In this document: piece after piece, positions 38,490-47,500 of the stretch | Position numbering within the stretch: position 1 is the stretch's first letter | Layout of the letters: every line of letters begins with the position of its first letter | Origin: Parvibaculaceae bacterium Mf 1.05b.01 | GTDB lineage: Bacteria; Pseudomonadota; Alphaproteobacteria; Parvibaculales; Parvibaculaceae | DNA length: 64,000 bases | Direction: 5' to 3' | NCBI GenBank assembly: GCA_000509225.1 | Contig: BAOK01000002.1 | Coordinates: forward strand, 852,501-916,500 | The notes under the pieces: model-generated | What the model saw: only the letters and a program-made list of their open reading frames with translations | Told to the model about the DNA's origin: nothing | The model's database searches: none | Translations under genes and position numbers: made by a program

Positions 38490-39323
38490 ATGGATGTGCC
38501 ACTTCGCTATGGAATTCGGCTTCTTGGTGTGCTGCTGGCTGTATGCATATATCCAGTTTCTGTGCGTGCTGCGGAAGCTGAGCAGCCTGCCTATCCACGC
38601 CACGTAGACTTGGTGACGCTCGGCACGGTCCTCGGCATGAGAGGTCAGACAGCGTCGGAGCGGGGATTGCCTGTTCGTTTTGCGTCCGCTGATGTTGCCT
38701 CCGTGCTGATTGATCCCGAGTTCCGCTATGAGGGTTTTTACCTCCACCGGATACTGATTAGTAAGGTGGCGACCATTGCGGGACAGACAGACAGCTGGCG
38801 TGTACAAGGGTTGTTGGTTTTTGAAGATGTGGCGGGCCGGCGCGCCTACGCTCAATATTCTACCTACTACCGTCTGCTGAGTGATGGAATCGAAATAACG
38901 CGTGCCGCAGCAAAAGCGTTTACCCCGCCGGAACCAACAATTGTCTGGTTTGCTGTACATCAGAAGGATGTGACGGCTGGCATGCTCGAACCTGAAAACC
39001 ATGCTGAGTTGATTAAGCTTGCTGCCACCCGGTCATTGACCAACGTACCATCCGTCACTGAAGATTATGCGGTCTTCGCATTGTCTATGGATCGTTTTGC
39101 GTCAAGTGAGCAGATGACGTTCCAGTCCAGTGTTCAGGGACTTGAAATTGGAAGTGCCAACCTTGGCGGTTGGCCAGTCGGTGTGTACACCGGCCGGTTT
39201 GACCCAAACGAGATTGGTGGCAAGCTGAAGGTGAACCTGGTAGGTGAGGTCTTTCCTATCGAGACGCTTGTATTACCCAGCTTCCCGACGCGTCCATTTG
39301 AGTGGGATAGCGACGCTCAGTAG
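38490..39323 (+). CDS. secreted protein of unknown function
   Basis: The protein has 277 residues. A signal peptide (RYGIRLLGVLLAVCIYPVSVRAAEA) is followed by a mixed alpha/beta protein with no membrane segment. There are no cysteines in the mature part and no motif I recognise. ATG 38490 lies two bases after the stop of the proline-rich protein gene, so the two are one operon and likely act together in the periplasm. Confidence 0.78.
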   Translation: MDVPLRYGIRLLGVLLAVCIYPVSVRAAEAEQPAYPRHVDLVTLGTVLGMRGQTASERGLPVRFASADVASVLIDPEFRYEGFYLHRILISKVATIAGQTDSWRVQGLLVFEDVAGRRAYAQYSTYYRLLSDGIEITRAAAKAFTPPEPTIVWFAVHQKDVTAGMLEPENHAELIKLAATRSLTNVPSVTEDYAVFALSMDRFASSEQMTFQSSVQGLEIGSANLGGWPVGVYTGRFDPNEIGGKLKVNLVGEVFPIETLVLPSFPTRPFEWDSDAQ

Positions 39324-39466
39324 TACGATGCTGAAATGCCTCACGTGACAAAGCTGGCAAAATCCGGAAATTTACGGATAGTTGTTGCAGGAATCTTTTG
39401 CGCGTAAGAGAGCTGGGTGGTGACGATGGGTGAGATAGCGGATAGCACGATAGGCCAGGTGCTAGG

Positions 39467-41266
39467 GTGAACAAACGCACTGACGTCAGCGGACCGACGG
39501 GCCAGCAAAAAGAGAGCAGCCTGTTCAACGCGCAAGTGCGCATGATGTATGCGACTGCCAATCCCGGAGTCATGCATACGCTGCTCGTCCTCATTGTTGG
39601 CTGGATGTATTGGGGGGTTGCGGACCAAGGTTCCCTGCTGCTCTGGCTTGGGGCGATGCTCACTGTTTCCCTGGGGCGTTTTGCGATGGTCCAAGTTTTT
39701 GTGGCCAGAGAGCCCGGCGATGAAGAGATCGAATGGTGGGACCGCGCCTATCTCATTGCCCTATTTGTGAACGGCGTCATATGGGGTGCTGCGGGTTTTC
39801 TCCTCTACCCGCCCGACAATACAATCTACCAAGTTGTACTCGCTTTTGTGATCGGGGGCATGAGTGCTTCGGCCACCGCATCGCTGGCGGCACGGCAAGC
39901 CGCAATAGTTCTCGCTGTTTGTCCTGCCATGCTCATCGCGTCCGTTCGGTTTCTGTTTGATGGAACAGAAGGTCACATTGAGATGGGTGTGATCCTTCTT
40001 TTGTACCTTGCTGTGTTGATGAATATCGGTCGGGCGATGCATCGGCAGATTATCGATTCTCTCTCTTTGCGTTTTGAAAACCAGGCTCTGGTGGAATCGC
40101 TGGAAAACTCTGTGAGCGAGCTTGAAGTGGCAAGAGGTATAGCAGAACAATCCAATCGGGCGAAAACGCGTTTCTTGGCTTCAGCAAGTCATGATTTGCG
40201 TCAGCCAGTTCACGCCATGACGTTGTTCGTATCGGCGCTTATGCGACGTTTGGTAGAGGACCAGAACAGCCAAGACCTTATCGCCAAAATAAATCGCTCG
40301 CTTGATAGCGTAAGAGGTCTTCTCGATTCTCTCTTGGATATTTCAAAGCTGGACGCGGGAATTGTTCATGTGCGCGAGGAACGAATTGAGCTGCGGGTTT
40401 TGCTGGACCAGGTCGTAAATGAGTTTGCGGGGCTGGCAGAAGAAAAAAGTCTGTACCTACGCGCTGCGGGTCCGACGGCATTTGTCGAAAGCGACCTCGT
40501 TTTGCTAGGCCAGATCGTTCGGAACCTCACAGCAAATGCTATTCGCTACACCAAAAGTGGCGGCGTTCTGATTGCCGTGCGCAAGAGTGGCGACACAGCC
40601 AGGGTTGAGATCTGGGACACAGGCGTAGGGATCAGGACCGAGGACCAGGAAGAAATTTTCCAGGAGTTTTTTCAGCTCCGAAATGTCTCTACTGATCAGC
40701 AGGGAGGGCTTGGATTGGGTCTCTCTATAGTCAAACGAACCTGTGATCTGCTCAATTGCAAAATGGAGCTCATGTCGGAATTGGGTAAGGGGAGCCGGTT
40801 TGTGGTGACACTGCCTCTTGCAGCGGATCAGGAGCAACACGCGTCCCAATTAGATATGCATGCACCAGATATGTCCGTTGGACAGGAAGCATCTCATGTT
40901 TTGTTGATTGAGGATGACCCGCTATCAGCTGATGCGTTGAAGGGGTTGCTCGAAAGCTGGGGGTATAAATGTGCCCTCACCGATGGCCTGGCTGGCCTTG
41001 CTGACGCTATCGGCTCTTTGGGAAACCGAGTTGACCTCATAATTTCCGACTACCGGTTGGCGGATGGCGAGACGGGTGACTATGTCGCGCGTGAGGTCCG
41101 GTCAAAGGTCGGAGAAAATACGCCAGTGCTTATTGTGACCGGTGATACCGGACCCGATCGCCTCTTGGACTTACGTGAAACCGGCCTTGATCTTTTGCAT
41201 AAACCTGTGCAGCCAGCGGAACTTCGGGCCATCGTCCGGCACTTGCTGACGCCGAATGCGGACTGA
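39467..41266 (+). CDS. hybrid sensor histidine kinase/response regulator
   Basis: The protein has 599 residues. Six hydrophobic segments span about 35-190 with no periplasmic sensor domain, so the signal is probably in or near the membrane. Then come a coiled linker, the HisKA domain with phospho-His242 (SHDLRQPVHAM), the ATPase domain (NLTANAIRY, DTGVGI, GLGLGLSIV), and a C-terminal receiver (VLLIEDDP, phospho-Asp in IISDYRLADG). The start is GTG 39467. It is convergent with a NarL-type regulator 20 bases away, which is its likely partner. Confidence 0.93.
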   Translation: MNKRTDVSGPTGQQKESSLFNAQVRMMYATANPGVMHTLLVLIVGWMYWGVADQGSLLLWLGAMLTVSLGRFAMVQVFVAREPGDEEIEWWDRAYLIALFVNGVIWGAAGFLLYPPDNTIYQVVLAFVIGGMSASATASLAARQAAIVLAVCPAMLIASVRFLFDGTEGHIEMGVILLLYLAVLMNIGRAMHRQIIDSLSLRFENQALVESLENSVSELEVARGIAEQSNRAKTRFLASASHDLRQPVHAMTLFVSALMRRLVEDQNSQDLIAKINRSLDSVRGLLDSLLDISKLDAGIVHVREERIELRVLLDQVVNEFAGLAEEKSLYLRAAGPTAFVESDLVLLGQIVRNLTANAIRYTKSGGVLIAVRKSGDTARVEIWDTGVGIRTEDQEEIFQEFFQLRNVSTDQQGGLGLGLSIVKRTCDLLNCKMELMSELGKGSRFVVTLPLAADQEQHASQLDMHAPDMSVGQEASHVLLIEDDPLSADALKGLLESWGYKCALTDGLAGLADAIGSLGNRVDLIISDYRLADGETGDYVAREVRSKVGENTPVLIVTGDTGPDRLLDLRETGLDLLHKPVQPAELRAIVRHLLTPNAD

Positions 41267-41286
41267 CTTGCGTCAGGTTTGAGGCG

Positions 41287-41913
41287 TTATTTGGGAGCGG
41301 CTTCTATTACGCCCAGCCGTATGGCCGTTTGCACGGCCTCTGTCCGGTTTCGCGCAGACAATTGTCTTAAAACTGCGGCGACATGAATTTTGACAGTCGG
41401 TAATGCAAGGCCGAGTTGGTTTGCGATGGTCTTATTGGGAGCGCCTTCGGCCAACAGACGTAAGACCTGTGTTTGTCTGTCTGTCAGGTTTGGCTCTCCC
41501 TCTTTCTCCGGCATATCCAGTGCTGAGGGCGGCACATAAATACCACCAGACAGAACGAGTTGCAGGGCTCTGAGCATGATGGTTGGAGAAACGGATTTTG
41601 GAATAAACCCTGCTGCGCCAGCGCTAATCAATTGTCGAATAGTGACAGGATCATCAGTGCCAGACACAACGACCAGGGGCAGAGCAGGAAAGGTGCCCCT
41701 GATCTGCGCCATGCCTTCAGTTTGCGTCATCCCGGGCATATCGAGATCCAGCAGCAGAAGATCAAATTTTCGCCCGCCTTCTAGCGCAGAAATAACATCA
41801 GTATATGAGGCAGCTTCGGTGATCCTGACCTCGTCGCCAAGTTCTGAGAGCGTGTGGCGGAGGCCCTGGCGCACAAGCCAATGGTCATCAGCGACAAGGA
41901 ATGAGTAAGCGAT
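41287..41913 (-). CDS. NarL/LuxR-type response regulator with probable ATC start
   Basis: The protein has 208 residues if it starts at ATC 41913. The receiver has acidic Asp9-Asp10 (SFLVADDHW), phospho-Asp56 (LLLLDLDMPG), SGTDD and Lys in FIPKSVSP; the C-terminus is a LuxR HTH (LTDRQTQVLRLLAEGAPNKTIANQL). The first ordinary start, GTG 41874, would delete strand 1 and both acidic residues. No ATG, GTG or TTG lies between it and the upstream in-frame stop at 41941-41943. ATC 41913 has GGGAG seven bases before it. It is probably the partner of the convergent kinase. Confidence 0.85.
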   Translation of the reverse strand: MAYSFLVADDHWLVRQGLRHTLSELGDEVRITEAASYTDVISALEGGRKFDLLLLDLDMPGMTQTEGMAQIRGTFPALPLVVVSGTDDPVTIRQLISAGAAGFIPKSVSPTIMLRALQLVLSGGIYVPPSALDMPEKEGEPNLTDRQTQVLRLLAEGAPNKTIANQLGLALPTVKIHVAAVLRQLSARNRTEAVQTAIRLGVIEAAPK

Positions 41914-41943
41914 GGTATGGCTCCCTATGTTTGAATTGCTTCA

Positions 41944-42433
41944 GGACCAAAGCGACTTCACGGCCTCAAGAAAGCACAAAGATTCTAGGGTTTATAGTAG
42001 TTCAGGAGGACTAGTCCTCCTATGCTGCTATTTGCGAGTGGTGAGCTTCATACCCGTTATGTAGCCATGTTTTGTTCGAGCAGGGGTGACCCAGATCAAT
42101 ATCTGCTGTTGCTTTGAATGAATTGGCAAACGCGCAGCGCATGGCTGTGAGTAAGGATTAGCGAGAATATGACCCGCCTTTCGAGGCGCTTGGCAAGTCT
42201 CTCACTGAAGACAGCAAGCGGTAATTTTACGCGTGCGCGCTTGCTGAGCTTCCAGAAGAAATTGATGTTGAGCACGGCGCTTTCTGTTCCCGCGATTTTT
42301 GGGTATGGAGGCAACAGGGTCTCTGCGGCCTGTGCCAGCGGTGTGCGCATTCTTTGATTGCTGTTCCGTGCGCCTTGGTGGAAGCTCTCGATCAACGAAC
42401 AACCACCATAGATGATGCGCAGGAGCGGTTTGG
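41944..42433. other. intergenic region between response regulator and enoyl-CoA hydratase
   Basis: Divergent promoters should lie here. A long palindrome at 42004 is listed separately. Open frames at 42096-42395 (minus) and 42169-42357 (plus) overlap each other, lack SDs and look like no known protein. Confidence 0.45.
42004..42021. promoter_or_regulatory. 18-bp perfect palindrome, probable regulator site
   Basis: aggaggactagtcctcct is fully symmetric, about 90 bases upstream of the NarL-type regulator start. It could bind a dimeric NarL-family regulator, perhaps that protein itself. It has no T-run, so it is unlikely to be a terminator. Confidence 0.55.
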
Positions 42434-43156
42434 ATGATTAAGTTGGAACGAGAAGTGGACGTTTTCACCCTGACAATGGACGCAGGAGAAAACCGGTGGA
42501 ATACAACGTTCGTGCGTGAAGTGGCTCAGGCGCTTGATGAGGTCGAGGCCTCAGAGGGCGCTGCCGCGCTTGTGACGCGCTCCGCCAATGAGAAGTTTTT
42601 TTCCAATGGTCTGGATCTCGATTGGGTGCAGGCACCGGATGATCATCCCGACGGTGGCGACCGTCAGGTTTTTGGCGGCGAGTTTATGGCGCTGATGGGG
42701 CGCATTATCACGCTTCCTGTTCCTACGGTTTGTGCGATTAACGGTCATGCCTTTGGTGCCGGCTTTATGATGTCGCTTTGCCATGATGTTCGTGTGATGC
42801 GCGTGGATCGCGGGTTTGTGTGTGCCAATGAGATGCAGTTGGGCATGAAAATTCCCGAACCTGAACTGGCGCTCTTCCGGCATAAAGTGCCAGCCAACGC
42901 CTTTTTTGAAACTGTTCAGCTCGCGCGGCGCTGGGCAGGGCCGCAGGCCCTGGAGGCCGGCATCGTGCAACATGTGTCGGAGCTTGATGAGCTCATGCCA
43001 CTGGCAACCCAAAAAGCGCAAGAGCTTGCACCACTTGGAGCGAACCGTGAGATCTATGGCGGACAGAAAGAGCGTCTGTTCGGTGAGAATGCCGCGCTCA
43101 ATCTGCCGCACGGGGCAGCTTACATGCTCAAAAATTCAGACAAATTTTCGCATTAG
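42434..43156 (+). CDS. enoyl-CoA hydratase/isomerase family protein
   Basis: The protein has 240 residues and a crotonase fold. The oxyanion-hole segments are ANEKFFSNGLDLDW and AINGHAFGAGFMMSLCHDVRV. ANEMQLGMKIPEPE follows where one catalytic acid is expected, fitting the Delta3-Delta2-enoyl-CoA isomerase-like branch also seen in plants and fungi. It probably handles unsaturated acyl-CoAs in beta-oxidation. ATG 42434 is preceded by CAGGAGCG. Confidence 0.88.
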   Translation: MIKLEREVDVFTLTMDAGENRWNTTFVREVAQALDEVEASEGAAALVTRSANEKFFSNGLDLDWVQAPDDHPDGGDRQVFGGEFMALMGRIITLPVPTVCAINGHAFGAGFMMSLCHDVRVMRVDRGFVCANEMQLGMKIPEPELALFRHKVPANAFFETVQLARRWAGPQALEAGIVQHVSELDELMPLATQKAQELAPLGANREIYGGQKERLFGENAALNLPHGAAYMLKNSDKFSH

Positions 43157-43174
43157 AGTTTTTTTGGAAATTCT

Positions 43175-44173
43175 CTAGAGGCGATAGACGCGCTTTGCGG
43201 TGCCAGAGAACATCTCGTCTTGTTCATCATCGCTGAAGCTGCTTGCGATTTTTTTCAGGCCATTCCAGAGAACGGGATAGCTGATTGAAAGACGATCTAC
43301 CGGGAAGTTGCTTTCGAACATGCATCTCTCAGGGCCGAAACAGGCGATCATGTGCAGGTAGTAGCGTGACTGAGCTTCCGCGAATTCGTCTGATGATGGC
43401 GGGGTCGCGCGCGTGTTCCAGCCAAAGCCATTATCCGGCATGGCAAGGCCGCCGATTTTCGCGACCACATTCGGGCATTCCGCGACCGCCGCCACATCGT
43501 CTTTCCAGGCGGCAAATATCTCTTCACGTTTTTCCTCATAGGGCCCCACCCCAAGTGGGGTGCCAAAATGATCCAGTATCATGGTGGTGCCGGGCACTGC
43601 TTTCGCGAGATCGAGGAATGCTTTGTTCTGATAGTGGTAGTGCCAGGTATCATAGGTGAGGCCGCGTTCGCCCAGTCGGGCCACGCCCTGTCTAAATGCT
43701 GGACGTTCATAGAGATCGGCCGGTGCGCCGCCGGGGATGGAGAGAATTTCGGGGTGATGGGCATGCGCCCCTGCATAGCGAATGCCTTTGAAGAGATCGC
43801 CGCCTATCTCTGTATGGGCGTCGAGAATTTCATCAAGGTCACTATGGTCCAGGTCTGCCCTGGCGACGATGCCGGAAATGCTTGCCTGCCCCTCCGTGTT
43901 CGCTGAGCGCTTTGCCCTCTCTGCGACATACTCCGTTTCGCCGAGGGACTTGAGATGATCGGGGCCCGTGTCTCGATAGCTTGAGCCGCATTCGACAAAC
44001 ACCGTCTGGGTGACGTTATGTCCACTGCCAGTGTCGGCCCACAGATCTTCAAGATCGTAGAGCGTTGCTTCCTGATGCCAGAGATGGTGATGCGGATCGA
44101 CGATTTCACGAGCAGGGTCGATGATGTCTTCGCTGCGTTGGTTCAGCCATTCGTCGTTTTTCCACATGGACAT
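43175..44173 (-). CDS. amidohydrolase family protein (lactonase-like TIM barrel)
   Basis: The protein has 332 residues. The metal motif VDPHHHLW (about 26-33), LDHFGTPLG and the C-terminal MFESNFPVDR identify the Amidohydro_2 family that includes sugar lactonases and aromatic lactone or decarboxylase enzymes. The N-terminus is complete. It ends 18 bases from the convergent crotonase gene. Substrate unknown. Confidence 0.88.
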   Translation of the reverse strand: MSMWKNDEWLNQRSEDIIDPAREIVDPHHHLWHQEATLYDLEDLWADTGSGHNVTQTVFVECGSSYRDTGPDHLKSLGETEYVAERAKRSANTEGQASISGIVARADLDHSDLDEILDAHTEIGGDLFKGIRYAGAHAHHPEILSIPGGAPADLYERPAFRQGVARLGERGLTYDTWHYHYQNKAFLDLAKAVPGTTMILDHFGTPLGVGPYEEKREEIFAAWKDDVAAVAECPNVVAKIGGLAMPDNGFGWNTRATPPSSDEFAEAQSRYYLHMIACFGPERCMFESNFPVDRLSISYPVLWNGLKKIASSFSDDEQDEMFSGTAKRVYRL

Positions 44174-44263
44174 GGTTTCTCTCCCCGGTTTTCCCTCGCC
44201 CTACTTGGTGAGGTATTGAGGAAAGACTACCCGTCCGGCGGGCTTGTCGCCAATAGATCGTTG

Positions 44264-45265
44264 CTACGATGTCGTCATTGCGGTTCTGAAGGTCTGGTCG
44301 CTCTGCTTCAGATCGATAATGTCCTGAGTACCTTGTGTCACCATCGGGTGCATGTGGTCGGCCACACCAGCTTTATAGCTTGGACGGTTTTGGAGAGCCT
44401 TCCAGTAGGCTCTTGCCGCAGGACGTGCCTCAATGAGGAACTCATCCAGCCAGTCACCTTCGCGCAGGCGGTCGAAGATCACCATGATGCCGACATCGGC
44501 CAGGGTGAACTGATCGCCGACAATCCAGGGTCCACCGGATTTTGCGAGTGTTGCTTCCAACTCATCAAAATGTATCTGCATTGCTTTCTTGGAGCTGTGG
44601 AGCAAGGCGACAACCGGCTTCATTTTGGCCAGGTTTTTCAGGCCGAACAGTTTGAGGGCCAAAAAGAAAACAGCTCTTACTTTCAGTCTGTGGAACAGGA
44701 GCCCCGTCAGAATGCGCCTTGTGGGAATGTGCACGACCATCGCCGCGAAAATCGGCGTTGTGAGGCCGGGTATGGCATTTCCTGCTGTTTCATCGATGGC
44801 CTCCAATGGGTTGTCGCCGATCAGAGACGACTTGTGGACCCAATGGTCCATCAGCTCCCGCTTGGCCGCATCCTGTGGCACCAGAAGATTGGGGTTGGAT
44901 GAGTGCGCGGCAGCATATTCAAGCTGATCATGGGACTCGTAAATCGGGTGTCCCTTGTGAACCAGGACGGGAACGATGGCGGCGGGGTTCACTTGGAGGT
45001 AGTGCCGGGAGAGTGTTTCGTAAGATCCGGTTTCGATCAGGTCGATGTGGTGAGGCTTGTAAGGAATCCCGAGTTCGGCGAGACAGACGCGGCTCTTCTT
45101 GGAGCAAAGCGAGAAATCATTATGGTAGAGCTCCCATTCCTGTTCGTGGGGGAGCGTGATGTTAGAGTGAAGTCCGCCGGACATTGCTCGGGTTTTGCGG
45201 TGTTGCAGCTCCCATATGTACCAGACCAGAAACGCGGCAATCGAAAGAAGGGTGATGGTCCACAT
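44264..45265 (-). CDS. membrane-anchored glutathione S-transferase
   Basis: The protein has 333 residues, longer than usual GSTs (about 210). An N-terminal membrane segment (MWTITLLSIAAFLVWYIWEL) precedes the thioredoxin-like domain: LYHNDFSLCSKKSRVCLAE, IVPVLVHKG and ESHDQLEYAA bind glutathione. The C-terminal helical domain contains WIVGDQFTLADVGIMV. A central insert of about 60 residues separates the two halves, as in GDAP1-like proteins. ATG 45265 follows GAGGATATG; ATG 45271 is possible. Confidence 0.87.
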   Translation of the reverse strand: MWTITLLSIAAFLVWYIWELQHRKTRAMSGGLHSNITLPHEQEWELYHNDFSLCSKKSRVCLAELGIPYKPHHIDLIETGSYETLSRHYLQVNPAAIVPVLVHKGHPIYESHDQLEYAAAHSSNPNLLVPQDAAKRELMDHWVHKSSLIGDNPLEAIDETAGNAIPGLTTPIFAAMVVHIPTRRILTGLLFHRLKVRAVFFLALKLFGLKNLAKMKPVVALLHSSKKAMQIHFDELEATLAKSGGPWIVGDQFTLADVGIMVIFDRLREGDWLDEFLIEARPAARAYWKALQNRPSYKAGVADHMHPMVTQGTQDIIDLKQSDQTFRTAMTTS

Positions 45266-45455
45266 GGGCATATCCTCATGCACTGCTCTGACATCTGAGC
45301 GTGTGCAATGTTGGCGCTCATTTCCTGTAGAGCGAGCGCACAGCTATTTTGATCAGCCGACTATCTAAGAGCTGGGTGGAAAATCAATATAAGACTGTGT
45401 GGGATCGCCAATCATTTTTGACTGTGGCTTGATTGGCGCGCATGGGACAGAAAAC

Positions 45456-46649
45456 TTACGAGGCGACGTTCAATTTTGATGGTCGACGGAGATTTTCAGC
45501 CAAGCCCTCACCCATCAGGTCCACGAAGTTTTCTGAGTAGAAGCGTTCTCGTGCGTCTGACGGGGTGTTTTCGAGGCTTTGGTCAAACCGTTTCAGGGGA
45601 TTGCGCCCGCCTTCCACATGGGGGAAGTCGGAGGAAAACAGGCACATGTCCTCGCCGGAATTTTCAATAATCCAGCCGGCGTCTTCATGGGGGTAGGGCG
45701 CGACGCGCAGTTGGCGACGGGCAATGTTTGAGGGCTTGTCAGATAGTCTCTGTAGGCGTTCTTCATTTCGACCAAAAGCATGCGCGGCGGAGTCGATGGC
45801 GCGCATCCAGCCAGGTAGCCAGGAGGCGCCGAGCTCAATGGCGCCCCATTTCAGTTTTGGGAAACGGTCAAAGACCCCATCGAAAATTAGGGTCGCGAGC
45901 GTCTGCATCACCGCATTGGGGATGGGCAGGTAACTCACTGATGTAAAATTGTCGTCGCCGCCATGAAAGTCTGGAACTGGCGGCAGACCGTTTTCCTTAT
46001 AAGTCAGGTTGAGTTTCTCCTCACCGCCAACATGGAAGAGAACGGGAATACCTGCTTCTTCGGCCATGGCCCACACGGGATCGAGCGCAATGTGGCTGGG
46101 CGCATGATTTTGCGGGCAGAGGGAGGGCACCATCAATCCCTTGGTCCCCATTTTAAGGGCTGCTGCCGTGGAGGCCGTCGCTCGGTCGAAGTCTTCCAGG
46201 GGGATGTAGGTTGTTGCAAGAAGCCGCGGATCAATGGAACAGAAATCTGTCATCATGCGGTTGTGCGCGTCGGCCGCCGCGTAACAAAGCTCCATGTCCG
46301 TCCCCTGATCCAGCCCGAAATTGCCGAGGCAGAAGGTGGTGAAGACAAGCTGGCTTGCAAAGCCCATAGCATCAAGGGCTGCGGGGCGATCGGCTGCAAG
46401 GAAAGAGCCTTGGGCATCGAAGTCTTTGCGCAACATGATCTGTTCGCCCATCTCGGCGCGAAACTCGGGGTCTTTGTGTTTTGCGCGCGCCGTCTCAGCC
46501 CATGTCTCTCGGCGGCGTTTTTCCTGATAGGAGGGCAGTGCGCGATAGCGCTCGAGCAGCTTTGTCTCCAGGTAGGGATCGAGGCAATCACTCAATTCCA
46601 TCAGATGGCTGTCTGCATCGTGGATAAAGCGGCCTTGTGCATATGTCAT
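45456..46649 (-). CDS. amidohydrolase family protein (ACMSD/LigW-like)
   Basis: The protein has 397 residues. The start MTYAQGRFIHDADSHLME is fixed by GGGGGAAG before ATG 46649; the ORF extends upstream without homology. Metal ligands are DADSH near the N-terminus, FHVGG, and the acid in LFSSDFPHVEGG near 345. This branch includes aromatic decarboxylases and hydrolases and is frequent in hydrocarbon degraders. Substrate unknown. Confidence 0.88.
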   Translation of the reverse strand: MTYAQGRFIHDADSHLMELSDCLDPYLETKLLERYRALPSYQEKRRRETWAETARAKHKDPEFRAEMGEQIMLRKDFDAQGSFLAADRPAALDAMGFASQLVFTTFCLGNFGLDQGTDMELCYAAADAHNRMMTDFCSIDPRLLATTYIPLEDFDRATASTAAALKMGTKGLMVPSLCPQNHAPSHIALDPVWAMAEEAGIPVLFHVGGEEKLNLTYKENGLPPVPDFHGGDDNFTSVSYLPIPNAVMQTLATLIFDGVFDRFPKLKWGAIELGASWLPGWMRAIDSAAHAFGRNEERLQRLSDKPSNIARRQLRVAPYPHEDAGWIIENSGEDMCLFSSDFPHVEGGRNPLKRFDQSLENTPSDARERFYSENFVDLMGEGLAENLRRPSKLNVAS

Positions 46650-46743
46650 GTGTCTTCCCCCGGTTGGAGAAAGGTTAGCGCTGAAGGGGGCTCGTGAAAA
46701 GTCCAGAGACGTGGATGCTCTGATGCGCGAAAAACCGCCAGAT

Positions 46744-47493
46744 TTAGCGGTGAGGAAGCTCATCCTTCACAATGCGCCCCTCCTCCATGGTGATGATCCG
46801 GTCGGCCATCTCCAGCACCTTATTATCGTGGGTCACCATCAAGGTGGTGGTGTTCCGCTCTGTACCCAGCCGCTTCAGAAGGCTTACGACCTGGTGGCCA
46901 CTCTCCTTATCGAGAGCGGCAGTGGGTTCATCGGCGAAGACAACGTCCGGATTGCCGACCAGGGCGCGGGCGACGGCGACGCGTTGTTTCTGGCCGCCGG
47001 ACAGGTTCCCGGGCAGATAGTCGAGTCTGTCTCCGAGCCCGACAAGATTGAGGAGATGGGAGGCAGGCGCTTTCCAGTCCTTGCGCGCCTGGGGGCCGTG
47101 GACATCGAGCCCCATGCGGACGTTTTGCATAGCCGTCAGACTTTCATGAAGATTATGCGCCTGGAAGATGAAGCCTAGCCGCCGCCGGCAAGCGACGAGC
47201 ACGTTTTCGTCTGCGCCGTTTAACTCCTGACCAAGAAGCTGCACGCTGCCATCCTGGACGTCCCGCAAGCATCCCGCGAGGGTAAGCAGGGTCGTTTTGC
47301 CGGAGCCGGATGCGCCCATGAGGATGACGAGGGACCCGCGCTCTATGGTGAGGTCGATGTCGAACAATGCCTGCTTACGAGCTTCGCCAGACCCAAACCA
47401 GTGATTGAGCCCTTTGATACGAATGGGCCCCTGCTGGTCGGCTGGTAGTGCGGCTGTCGATGTCTGGGTTATGTCTTTGTTGAACAGTTTCAT
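46744..47493 (-). CDS. ABC transporter ATP-binding protein (DevA-like)
   Basis: The protein has 249 residues. It carries Walker A GASGSGKTTLL, the signature LSGGQKQRVAVARAL, Walker B VVFADEPTAALD and the H-loop MVTHD. ATG 47493 has GAGGG upstream. It lies 7 bases after the permease stop; together with the adaptor gene the set forms a DevBCA-type exporter. Confidence 0.93.
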   Translation of the reverse strand: MKLFNKDITQTSTAALPADQQGPIRIKGLNHWFGSGEARKQALFDIDLTIERGSLVILMGASGSGKTTLLTLAGCLRDVQDGSVQLLGQELNGADENVLVACRRRLGFIFQAHNLHESLTAMQNVRMGLDVHGPQARKDWKAPASHLLNLVGLGDRLDYLPGNLSGGQKQRVAVARALVGNPDVVFADEPTAALDKESGHQVVSLLKRLGTERNTTTLMVTHDNKVLEMADRIITMEEGRIVKDELPHR

Positions 47494-47500
47494 GCGGCCC

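Noticed and set aside
42096-42395. 99-codon minus-strand ORF and overlapping plus-strand ORF
   Set aside because: Neither has an SD or family signature; they may be chance or decayed sequence, and I could not decide.
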